In this document: piece by piece, positions 1 through 8,742 of the stretch | How the letters are laid out: each line of letters starts with the position of its first letter | How positions within the stretch are numbered: position 1 is the first letter of the stretch | DNA from: Candidatus Glassiibacteriota bacterium | GTDB taxonomy: Bacteria > Gemmatimonadota > Glassbacteria > GWA2-58-10 | Reading direction: 5' to 3' | NCBI GenBank assembly: GCA_016934095.1 | Contig: JAFGTO010000123.1 | Coordinates: forward strand, 1 to 15,646 | Length of the DNA stretch: 15,646 bases | Notes under the pieces: model-generated | The model's database searches: none | Told to the model about the DNA's origin: nothing | What the model saw: only the letters and a program-made list of their open reading frames with translations | Program-made: the position numbers and the translations under genes

Positions 1-3000
1 ATCATATATATCCCAGGATACAGGGTATCTGCTGTTGTCCTCAACACCCTCTGGAACCATGCACGGCTTTTCGAACCACTCTTCACCGGGATCCATTTCA
101 ACCTCGTAGTAATCCTCCGAATTATCAGCGGGGACCAGAAGCTTGTCGTCTTTTCCCTTGCCGGTCTTGAACCACAGCTTGAGGTGCAGTTTGATTGGAA
201 TTTGATTCGGATTATCGATCCGGTATCTGGCTTTGAATACAGTTCCCTCCACAACCCATCGTGTTTCAGGGGAAAGTTCGTATTCCAGCAGCAACGGCTT
301 TTTAATTACATTTTTCAAGTCATTGTGTATCGCAATGAAAAGAGAGTCATCCTCCGGGGCGAAATTTTTGTTTCCCGTATGCATTTGGTCATGGTCGTAA
401 CCCTTGAATACCCTTGATGTTACGCGATCAGCATGCGACCAGAGTGAACCATCCTCATTAGTGGCACTGCTTACCGAGACTACCCAGTCATTGCTGCCGG
501 CATAAGTAATGTACTTTGTCGTAAGCAAGGAGATTTCGTCCGCTGATTTGGCCAGTTCATCTATTGCATCGCTCCCCGGCACAAGGCTTTTAGCTCCATC
601 GGTAGGCCAAAATGTAGAAGGAAGAATTGCCAACGAGGTACCAAGGTGAGGCGTGCCGCAAGTGATAATCAACTGTACCTGATTGTGTCCGCCTTCCATT
701 TCAATGTAGTGCCTTCCAACCAGACCTCCCATGTCGTGGCAAACCAGCACCAGGTCGTTCCCCTCGGTGGGAAACCTGTCGGCAATCCTCGCTGCCAGTG
801 ACATGCCGTTATGCTTTGGTTCATAAAATGTGGGGTAAGTAAATGTAAATAACTGGAAGTACTTTTTAATATAGCTCTGTTTTTCGAGGTATTCCCGAAG
901 CTCCGGGAAAGGCTCGGTTGCATGATAAAATGTGCAGGTCTGGTTCCATTTCTGATAGCCGTGAATAAAAATAACCGGGATCCTTTTCTCGTCGGGCGCG
1001 TCGGGAGGCTCAAGCTTGGCCCACTTGTCATCCTTGCAGAAATAATTATCCATTTTGACTACCGTTATTTTAATCAAGCTACTAACTACTTGTCTAACAA
1101 TCCATATCCATTCCGGAGAGGGGTTAGCTCCGGCTGCGGACAATTGTGGCCCGCACAGTTTGGGAAGCGGTAACTCGGCAGAGAGCCAGCCTTCCGCTTC
1201 ATCGTACCCGGTATCCAGATACCGCAGTACGCTGTCTGCCCCGATGGAAACAGCCGCCAGGTTCTCAGGATCTCCCGAGAAATTATCCAGCTTGAAGGAT
1301 ACTTTCATATCCTCTAGACGCACTGGATACCGCAGTGATGGCAGTGAATCAGCAGGTATTGGATTTCCATCAGGATAGAAAAAGGCCAGCTCCACCGGGG
1401 TCCCCACCACCGGCATTTCGGAAAGCAGCGGCAGGGATCCTGGCTCTAACGCTTCCAATCGCACAACGACCTTGCCGGAGTCTTCATATTTTCTCCCATT
1501 CCAGAATTCATGTGCAGGGATTTCCAGTGCCACCTGATCGTTCAGAATTACAGACCCGCCATCGGAAAAGCATACGATATCGCTGACAACACCCAGATCG
1601 CCGGCTTTGGCAATGATAGGCTCGATCGAGCGCTTTACTGCGTCCAGGAAAAACCTGATGCTTACCGGATCGAAATCATAACCACCTGCAGTCGGAGTCA
1701 GGGTATAGGTGCCATAGGTCATTCCTTCCAGGAGGTAGCTGCCGTCCTCAGCCGTGGTCAGAGTGGTGTCGAACCTATCGCTTGTTATCTCGAGGTATCT
1801 GCCTTCCGGGGTATAAGTTGCCGAACTTTCACGCCCACCCCCGGATATGCGGATGCTGATCCCCGCCAGGCCGCTCCCGTCCTTCATCACCTTACCCTGA
1901 ATGGAACGCTCTCCACGGCGGACAACACGGAAACCGGTAACATTGTATTTCCTTTCAGGGGAATATCCAGAGCGCTCGAAAGAAGTGCTATGTTGTGCGT
2001 CAGAGACGAAAGTCCCGCCCCGTACCACACGTTGAGGGCGTTCTCCCATAGGTCCGTGATCTCCTAAAATACCGTAGACGGGATCTAATTTGCTGACGTC
2101 ATAGGTGTTGTAGTCGGCACCAGGGTACCAGTCTTCGCACCACTCTCCGACATTGCCGAGCATGTCGAACAAGCCCCAGGCATTGGGCTCCTTTTGCGCA
2201 ACAGGATGCGTTATTAGCCCGCTGTTGCCCTTGTACCATCCCGCCCGGTCCAGGTCGTTCTCGCTGTCGCCGTTGTAATACTTCGTTACCCCAGTATTAG
2301 CCTGTGTTTCAGCCCGGCAGGCGTACTCCCATTCACAATTTGTCGGCAGGCGGAAACCGTCTTTGGTGAAATCGCATTTCCAGTACCCCCCCCAACCAAG
2401 GTCATATTCATAACAGGGTTCAAAACCCGCCGCCTCGCTCAGGCGGTTACAGAAAGCCTCCGCATCGACCCAGCTTACCTGCTCCACCGGACTGCTGTAA
2501 TCCCCGGTTTGGTATGCAGGGTTATCTCCCATCACAGCCTGGTACTGCTCCTGGGTGATCTCCGTGGCGCTCATCTGGAATCCTGTCAGGTAAATACCCT
2601 TAATAAGCCGCACTTTGTCATCCGACCGGTCATATTCACCAATCGTGAAACTGCCTGCCGGAACGGGAACCATAATCAGGTCCTGGATGACCTCCTCTAC
2701 ATCAAGCTCCTCCGGCTCCTCTTCCGGGGGTTCTTCCACAGGCGTAAGGTTGCCGCCTCTTATGGCCAAAAGCAAGGCGATGGCATCGTTCATGTTGGCT
2801 TTGCCGTCTCCGTTGTAATCTCCCCTGGAATCACCGGGGTTCGAGCGCTGGTACAACAGAAGGGCTATCGCATCCGTAATGTTAATATTTCCATCGCCGT
2901 TGAAATCCTCCTTGTACTGTGCCTGCGCAGGCCCGGATGCAGGACCGGCTTTTATATGCCGAAGGGAATGAGCGGTGGGGGATAATAACAGAAGGGATAC

Positions 3001-3036
3001 TATTGCGAGGATAATGAGGGTGCGATTGCCGGCCAT
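1..3036 (-). CDS. Exported multi-domain protein: dockerin repeats, SUMF1-like domain, alpha/beta-hydrolase (3' end outside window)
   Basis: No in-frame stop occurs in 1012 codons from ATG 3036 to base 1, so the C-terminus lies beyond the left edge. AGGAGG sits 5 bases before the start. Visible in order: signal peptide (residues 1-24, hydrophobic core 8-18); two dockerin-type calcium repeats (about 44-65 and 73-95, each DxNGDG...DAIALLL); Glu/Pro-rich linker (about 99-118); SUMF1/FGE-sulfatase-type domain (122-373, with RLPTNCEWEYA at 229 and GNVGEWC at 294); CnaB/carboxypeptidase-regulatory-like beta domain (about 378-465); ZU5-like region (about 480-640); alpha/beta-hydrolase (about 685-910); a further beta-rich segment. 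The hydrolase has IFIHGY (His692) and elbow VCHDMGG, with Asp768 where lipases have Ser; likely partners are Asp850 and His886. The SUMF1 part lacks the paired C-terminal cysteines of true formylglycine-generating enzymes. It is probably secreted or surface-bound; substrate unknown. Domain calls are from motif recognition and the boundaries are approximate. Confidence 0.9.
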   Translation of the reverse strand, partial: MAGNRTLIILAIVSLLLLSPTAHSLRHIKAGPASGPAQAQYKEDFNGDGNINITDAIALLLYQRSNPGDSRGDYNGDGKANMNDAIALLLAIRGGNLTPVEEPPEEEPEELDVEEVIQDLIMVPVPAGSFTIGEYDRSDDKVRLIKGIYLTGFQMSATEITQEQYQAVMGDNPAYQTGDYSSPVEQVSWVDAEAFCNRLSEAAGFEPCYEYDLGWGGYWKCDFTKDGFRLPTNCEWEYACRAETQANTGVTKYYNGDSENDLDRAGWYKGNSGLITHPVAQKEPNAWGLFDMLGNVGEWCEDWYPGADYNTYDVSKLDPVYGILGDHGPMGERPQRVVRGGTFVSDAQHSTSFERSGYSPERKYNVTGFRVVRRGERSIQGKVMKDGSGLAGISIRISGGGRESSATYTPEGRYLEITSDRFDTTLTTAEDGSYLLEGMTYGTYTLTPTAGGYDFDPVSIRFFLDAVKRSIEPIIAKAGDLGVVSDIVCFSDGGSVILNDQVALEIPAHEFWNGRKYEDSGKVVVRLEALEPGSLPLLSEMPVVGTPVELAFFYPDGNPIPADSLPSLRYPVRLEDMKVSFKLDNFSGDPENLAAVSIGADSVLRYLDTGYDEAEGWLSAELPLPKLCGPQLSAAGANPSPEWIWIVRQVVSSLIKITVVKMDNYFCKDDKWAKLEPPDAPDEKRIPVIFIHGYQKWNQTCTFYHATEPFPELREYLEKQSYIKKYFQLFTFTYPTFYEPKHNGMSLAARIADRFPTEGNDLVLVCHDMGGLVGRHYIEMEGGHNQVQLIITCGTPHLGTSLAILPSTFWPTDGAKSLVPGSDAIDELAKSADEISLLTTKYITYAGSNDWVVSVSSATNEDGSLWSHADRVTSRVFKGYDHDQMHTGNKNFAPEDDSLFIAIHNDLKNVIKKPLLLEYELSPETRWVVEGTVFKARYRIDNPNQIPIKLHLKLWFKTGKGKDDKLLVPADNSEDYYEVEMDPGEEWFEKPCMVPEGVEDNSRYPVSWDIYD

Positions 3037-3174
3037 ATCCGCCTCCTGCTGGAATATCTGTTTACCCTTTCATCTTTTTCGCCCTGAGCGAACGAACCAA
3101 AAATAATAAGAACGATACTCGAAAAAATAAAAAGTAATCATTGTTTTGATTAGCTTGAGACGTACGCTTAAATA

Positions 3175-3210
3175 CAAAAAGCCGACTCACCAATTAGGCG
3201 GCTCGGCTTT
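3175..3210 (-). terminator. Rho-independent terminator-like hairpin upstream of the exported hydrolase gene
   Basis: The arms AAAGCCGA (3178-3185) and TCGGCTTT (3203-3210) are perfectly complementary over 8 bp. An upper stem of about 4 bp continues after an internal loop, with a TAATT loop. On the minus strand the lower stem runs into TTTTTG, a U-tract typical of intrinsic termination. The plus-strand side has a poorer T-run followed by CC. It lies after a promoter on the same strand and before the gene at 3036, so it could act as an attenuator. Confidence 0.6.
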
Positions 3211-3333
3211 CCTGGACTCTGATCTGTGTAACTTGACTCTAAGCAGCTATCTGATTATCGGGGCTGATAAATGCCGACCTTTGACCGATGGATGCTTGTT
3301 GACATAAAAGTCCTTTAATTTCCGTTTTTCCTG
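3176..3333 (-). ncRNA. Candidate attenuated leader RNA or free-standing small RNA
   Basis: The segment is bounded by the minus-strand promoter at 3340-3368 and the terminator-like hairpin at 3175-3210, giving a predicted transcript of about 155 bases. It has no clear reading frame. A small stem, TTATC/GATAA (arms 3255-3259 and 3266-3270), lies inside. I could not match it to the TPP, SAM, cobalamin or cyclic-di-GMP riboswitch consensus from memory. It may be a riboswitch-like leader controlling the exported hydrolase gene, or an independent sRNA. The call rests only on layout. Confidence 0.35.
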
Positions 3334-3339
3334 TATATC

Positions 3340-3368
3340 ATTTTATCTTTTTGCCCCGCAACTGTCAA
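3340..3368 (-). promoter_or_regulatory. Sigma-70-type promoter reading towards the exported hydrolase gene
   Basis: On the minus strand, TTGACA (3368 to 3363) is followed after exactly 17 bases by TAAAAT (3345 to 3340). This is a perfect -35 box and a near-perfect -10 box at ideal spacing. Transcription should begin near 3333, giving a leader of about 297 bases before the start codon at 3036. The same two hexamers with the same spacing occur at 10791-10819 before the TonB receptor gene. Confidence 0.7.
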
Positions 3369-3649
3369 GTAGAAACCTAAGTGTGAAACTTTACTCCATC
3401 CTCTATCTTTCACAATTCTATGAATCGCACAACAGCCGGATAGAACACCGGAGGTATATGGCCCGTGATGCCATCCCGGTTTTTTTAGATGGCAAGGTGC
3501 ACCTTCCGGTTTTCTTGGAGGTCGCCGCCAGCCTGTGCGACGGGCCTGCCTGCAGAGCGATATCTTTCAGTCCGGGGTGTCGAGGTCTTTTTTCAGCGTT
3601 TTATAAGCCTGTAACCCCGGGGCAAGAGGCCTGCGGGGGATATTTTTAT

Positions 3650-3678
3650 TTGTTATGGCTGGGATGAGCGTATATATT
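3650..3678 (+). promoter_or_regulatory. Possible promoter of the mutL-coaX gene cluster
   Basis: TTGTTA (3650-3655) and TATATT (3673-3678) are separated by 17 bases, matching the consensus at 4 of 6 and 5 of 6 positions. The predicted start near 3685 leaves a short leader before the mutL ATG at 3721. The local sequence is AT-rich within GC-rich surroundings, so chance matches are possible. Confidence 0.4.
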
Positions 3679-3720
3679 TGATGCGGGTTTATCGCGAACT
3701 TGAGTAAGGGGAAAACGGCT

Positions 3721-5588
<1,868 letters not shown>

Positions 5589-5592
<4 letters not shown>

Positions 5593-6530
5593 TACCGGTA
5601 ATAGTACTGGCAGGGCCTACCGCTTCCGGCAAGACCGCCCTGGCCGTGGAGCTGGCCGGGGCCCTGGGGGCGGAGGTAGTCTCGGCCGACTCCCGCCAGG
5701 TCTACCGGGGCCTGGATGTGGGCACGGCCAAGCCCCCGGCGGATGTCCGCGCCGCGGTGGCCCACCACCTGATCGACATCCTGGACCCGGTGGAGGCATA
5801 CAATGCAGGCAGTTTTGCGAGGGATGCGGCCGCGGTAATAGAGCGGCTGTGCGCTTCCGGCAAGACCGCCCTGGTCTGCGGCGGCACGGGTTTCTACATC
5901 GAGGCCCTGCTTAACCCCATGTTCGATGAGCCCCTGGCCGGGGATGCCCGCCGGGAGGAAATCCGCCGGGAGCTTGAGCGCCTGGCTGAGCGCCACGGCC
6001 CGCAGGCCCTTCACGACAGGCTGGCAGGTGTCGACCCTTCCAGTGCGGCCCGCCTGCACCCGAACGATATCCAGCGGGTGAGCCGCGCCCTGGAGTTGTA
6101 CTGCCTCACCGGCCGGACTATGACCGAGCTGCTGTCATCGCCCCGGCCCGGGAGTGCTTTCAGGCCCTTCCAGGTGGTCCTCGACCCGCCGCGGGACCTG
6201 CTGGAGAGGAATATCGCCGCGCGCAGTGCACAAATGCTGGCAGGCGGCTGGGTCGAGGAAGTGGAGGGCCTGCTCGCCGGCGGCCTGACCGGGGATGCGC
6301 CCGGCCTGCAGAGCCTGGGATATGCGGAAGTGGTGGCCCACGTGCAGGGCGGGCTGACCCTGGAACAGACCCTGGAGGCGGTGAACAGGAAGACCAGGCA
6401 ATACGCCAAGCGCCAGCGGACCTGGTTCAGGCGGAGACCCTGCCGGTTGCGCCTGAGCCGGGTTCCTGTTAAAATCGATAGCATCCTTGCCGGCTGGGAA
6501 TCCCACCTGGAACAGGATCGTTCCGGGTGA
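5589..6530 (+). CDS. miaA: tRNA dimethylallyltransferase MiaA
   Basis: MiaA transfers the dimethylallyl group of DMAPP to N6 of adenosine 37 in tRNAs that read codons starting with U. The TTG at 5589 shares bases with the mutL stop (TTGA), and it places the P-loop GPTASGKT at residues 9-16 as expected. AGG lies just upstream in the end of mutL. The DSRQVYRGLDVGTAKP block (34-49), GGTGFYIEALL and the C-terminal KRQRTWFRR match the family, and 313 residues is normal length. The neighbouring mutL-miaA order is common in bacteria (in enterobacteria followed by hfq, absent here). The four-base overlap suggests coupled translation. Confidence 0.95.
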
Positions 6531-6660
6531 GACAATACCCGGCGAGCCGGCGCAGCAAGCCTTGAGGGATGCCGGGCCGGCCGGTAAAAAACCGGCGGAT
6601 AAGTTTCCCGGCTCAGGGAAAAATCAACAGCCCTGCGGGGCAGGAGAGGAACCGGGCAGG
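6531..6660 (+). other. Gap between miaA and bshA with small hairpins
   Basis: This is the longest gap inside the mutL-coaX cluster at 130 bases. It holds two small stems: GCCGG/CCGGC (arms 6580-6584 and 6592-6596, A-rich loop) and TTTCCC/GGGAAA (arms 6604-6609 and 6616-6621). Neither is followed by a U-run, so neither looks like a terminator. The bshA frame is open upstream through this gap, but the Gly/Pro-rich extension resembles no BshA N-terminus. An AGGAGAGGA ribosome-binding sequence ends the gap. Confidence 0.45.
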
Positions 6661-7815
6661 ATGGGCACGGAAAAGTCGAATTTAAAGATCGGGATTACCT
6701 GTTATCCCACTTACGGCGGCAGCGGAGTGCTGGCCACGGAGCTGGGCAAGCGGCTGGCCCTGCACGGCCACGAGATACATTTCATCACCTATGCCCTGCC
6801 TTACCGTCTCAAGGAGTTCCACCGGAACATCTACTTTCACGAGGTCCAGGTCTCCAACTACCCGGTGTTCGAGTACCAGCCTTACACCCTGTCCCTGGCC
6901 GTGAAGATGCACGATGTGATCGGTGAATACGGACTGGACCTGCTGCACCTGCATTACGCAATACCCCACGCGACTAGTGCCTGGATCGCCAGGCAGATGC
7001 TCGGGGACAAGCACCCGGTGCGCCTGATCACCACCCTTCACGGCACGGACATCACCCTGGTGGGGCAGGAGCAGAGTTTCAAGAGCATAACCCGTTTCAG
7101 CATCGAGCAGTCGGATGGGGTGACCGCAGTGAGTAACTACCTGCGCAACCAGACCCTGGAGATCTTCGGGGTCGAAAAGCCGATCGAGGTGATCCCTAAC
7201 TTCGTGGATACCGAGGTGTTCAAGCGCAGGGATGATTTTGTTTGCTGCAGGAAGACCCTCACTGACGGCACCGAGAAAATAATCATGCACATCTCGAACA
7301 TGCGGCCGGTAAAACGGCTGCGCGACGTGGTGCAGGTCTTCGCCAGGGTGGCCTCGGAGACAAGGGCACAGCTGGTGCTGGTGGGGGATGGGCCGGAGCG
7401 GGCACCGGCATATAGCCTGGCCGAGGAGCTGGGAGTGGCGGACCGTTGCATTTTCCTGGGAGCCCAGGAATCGATCGACTGCCTGCTCAACTGCGCCGAC
7501 CTGCTCTTGCAGCCCTCGGCCACGGAGAGTTTCGGCCTGTCTGTCCTGGAGGCCCTGTCTACCGGTGTTCCGGTGGTGGCCACCCGCTGCGGCGGCCCGG
7601 AAGAGGTCGTGCTGCAGGGCGAGTGCGGCTACCTCTCGGAGGTGGGCGATGTGGAGGAGATGGCCCGTAACTGCCTGCGCCTGCTGACCGACCGGGAGCT
7701 CTACGAGGCTTTCAGCCGGAAAGCCAGGGAGCATGCGGTGGCCAACTTCGATATCCGGGAAATAACCGGGCGTTACGAAAGCTTCTATCAATCTATCCTC
7801 GAACGAAGCTCTTAA
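6661..7815 (+). CDS. bshA: N-acetyl-alpha-D-glucosaminyl L-malate synthase BshA
   Basis: BshA is a GT-B glycosyltransferase (family GT4) that joins UDP-GlcNAc to L-malate, the first step of bacillithiol synthesis. The N-terminus KIGITCYPTYGGSGVLATEL is the family signature. LHGTDITLVGQ, the VIPNFVDTEVF segment, GDGPERAPA and the EX7E pair (Glu289 and Glu297 in ESFGLSVLEALS) follow in the expected order. The 384-residue length fits. ATG 6661 was chosen because it begins ten residues before the conserved start and has an AGGAGAGGA sequence upstream; an in-frame extension to 6487 would overlap miaA and is unlike the family. The later steps (BshB deacetylase, BshC ligase) are not in the window. 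A generic GT4 enzyme is the alternative, but the N-terminal match to BshA is strong. Confidence 0.92.
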   Translation: MGTEKSNLKIGITCYPTYGGSGVLATELGKRLALHGHEIHFITYALPYRLKEFHRNIYFHEVQVSNYPVFEYQPYTLSLAVKMHDVIGEYGLDLLHLHYAIPHATSAWIARQMLGDKHPVRLITTLHGTDITLVGQEQSFKSITRFSIEQSDGVTAVSNYLRNQTLEIFGVEKPIEVIPNFVDTEVFKRRDDFVCCRKTLTDGTEKIIMHISNMRPVKRLRDVVQVFARVASETRAQLVLVGDGPERAPAYSLAEELGVADRCIFLGAQESIDCLLNCADLLLQPSATESFGLSVLEALSTGVPVVATRCGGPEEVVLQGECGYLSEVGDVEEMARNCLRLLTDRELYEAFSRKAREHAVANFDIREITGRYESFYQSILERSS

Positions 7816-7830
7816 CCCGGGGAGTGAAAC

Positions 7831-8709
7831 TTGAGCTCAGGCTCAGGCGGTCCGCCTTTCAGCGAATATACCCTGCAGGTCATCCGCTCCGCCCTGGAGG
7901 AGGATGTCGGCAGCGGGGATTACTCGACCCTGTGGTCTGTTCCGGAAAGCCACAATAGCCGCGGGCAAGTGATTTCCCGTGCGGGTGGGCTGATCGCCGG
8001 CATCCCGGTAGTGCGCTGCCTGCTAGAACAATTCGACCCTGCACCCGAGCTGGTTTCCGCGGTGCCGGACGGCCAGGCTGTGACTGCCGGGCAGGTGGTC
8101 GCCGAGCTGACCGGCCGGACCCGGGCAATCCTGATGGTGGAGCGCACCATGCTCAATTTCCTGCAGCGGCTCTCAGGGGTGGCCACCCTGGCCAGGCGCT
8201 TTGTCGACCAGATCGAGGGCACCGGAGTTAAAATACTGGACACCCGCAAGACCACTCCGGGCATGAGAGAGCTTGACAAGTACGCGGTCAAGGTCGGCGG
8301 CGGCTCGAACCACCGCTACGGGCTGTATGATTACGTGCTGCTCAAGGAGAACCATATCACTGCGGCCGGCGGAATCACGGAAGCCATGCAAGCTGTTAGG
8401 TCCGCCAATGACAAGGGCTTGCCGGTAGAGGTCGAGGTCAGCACCCTGAACGATGTGGATGAAGCCCTGAAAGCCGGAGTGTCCAGGATCATGCTGGATA
8501 ACATGACAATCGAGCAGATGAAAATAGCCGTGGAAATGATCCGCGGCTACAGGGGAGGTCCGATCCCCGAGATAGAAGCCAGCGGGGATGTCAACCTGCG
8601 GACTGTCGCCGAGATAGCGGGAACGGGAGTGGACTTCATCTCGGTGGGCGCGCTGACCCATTCAGCCGGCATCCTCAACCTGACCATGCTGATCAAACCG
8701 GAAAACTAG
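7831..8709 (+). CDS. nadC: Nicotinate-nucleotide pyrophosphorylase (quinolinate phosphoribosyltransferase) NadC
   Basis: NadC converts quinolinate and PRPP to nicotinate mononucleotide in de novo NAD synthesis. At 292 residues it has normal length. Visible family blocks are LDTRKTTPG (136-144), GGSNHRYGLYD, LLKENHI (170-176), VEVEV (199-203), MLDNM, EASGD (249-253) and SVGALTHS (271-278), which carry the substrate-binding Arg, Lys, Glu and Asp residues. The start is TTG at 7831, with GGGGAGTG about 7 bases upstream; no better start lies before the conserved N-terminus. It begins 15 bases after bshA, consistent with one transcript. No nadA or nadB is visible in the window. Confidence 0.96.
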   Translation: MSSGSGGPPFSEYTLQVIRSALEEDVGSGDYSTLWSVPESHNSRGQVISRAGGLIAGIPVVRCLLEQFDPAPELVSAVPDGQAVTAGQVVAELTGRTRAILMVERTMLNFLQRLSGVATLARRFVDQIEGTGVKILDTRKTTPGMRELDKYAVKVGGGSNHRYGLYDYVLLKENHITAAGGITEAMQAVRSANDKGLPVEVEVSTLNDVDEALKAGVSRIMLDNMTIEQMKIAVEMIRGYRGGPIPEIEASGDVNLRTVAEIAGTGVDFISVGALTHSAGILNLTMLIKPEN

Positions 8710-8742
8710 TCTTGCAGGCTCCACTCCGGATTCGCTCTCGAA

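Larger units (their letters stand above)
3037..3720. other. Divergent intergenic region between the exported hydrolase gene and mutL
   Basis: This 684-base spacer holds no convincing protein gene. On the minus side it contains a promoter (3340-3368), a leader segment and a terminator-like hairpin (3175-3210), then about 140 AT-rich bases before the start at 3036. On the plus side it contains a possible mutL promoter (3650-3678). A perfect 12-base palindrome, AAGGTGCACCTT, lies at 3494-3505. A reading frame at 3383-3667 (or from ATG 3458) exists but has no recognisable features. Confidence 0.7.

Noticed and set aside
184..2985. Several plus-strand open frames of 67-185 codons across the left region
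   Set aside because: They are antisense to the continuous minus-strand frame that encodes recognisable dockerin, SUMF1 and hydrolase domains.
3211..3333. Known riboswitch class (cyclic-di-GMP, TPP, SAM or cobalamin) in the leader
   Set aside because: Short pieces looked suggestive, but the conserved cores of these classes, as I remember them, are not present, so only an unassigned leader is proposed.
3383..3667. Possible small protein of 94 codons (or 69 from ATG 3458, preceded by GGAGG)
   Set aside because: The ribosome-binding spacing at 3458 is only 3 bases, and the product has no signal, repeat or family pattern. The frame ends close to the mutL promoter candidate. Not strong enough to call.
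3700..3720. TTG at 3700 as the mutL start
   Set aside because: It adds seven residues before the conserved MutL N-terminus. The ATG at 3721 has AAGGGG upstream and fits the family.
6487..6660. In-frame 58-codon N-terminal extension of bshA
   Set aside because: It overlaps the end of miaA, is Gly/Pro/Lys-rich without similarity to BshA N-termini, and a better start with a ribosome-binding sequence is at 6661.
6682..7791. A 369-codon minus-strand open frame inside bshA
   Set aside because: It is antisense to a well-supported gene, with no ribosome-binding context and no recognisable motifs.
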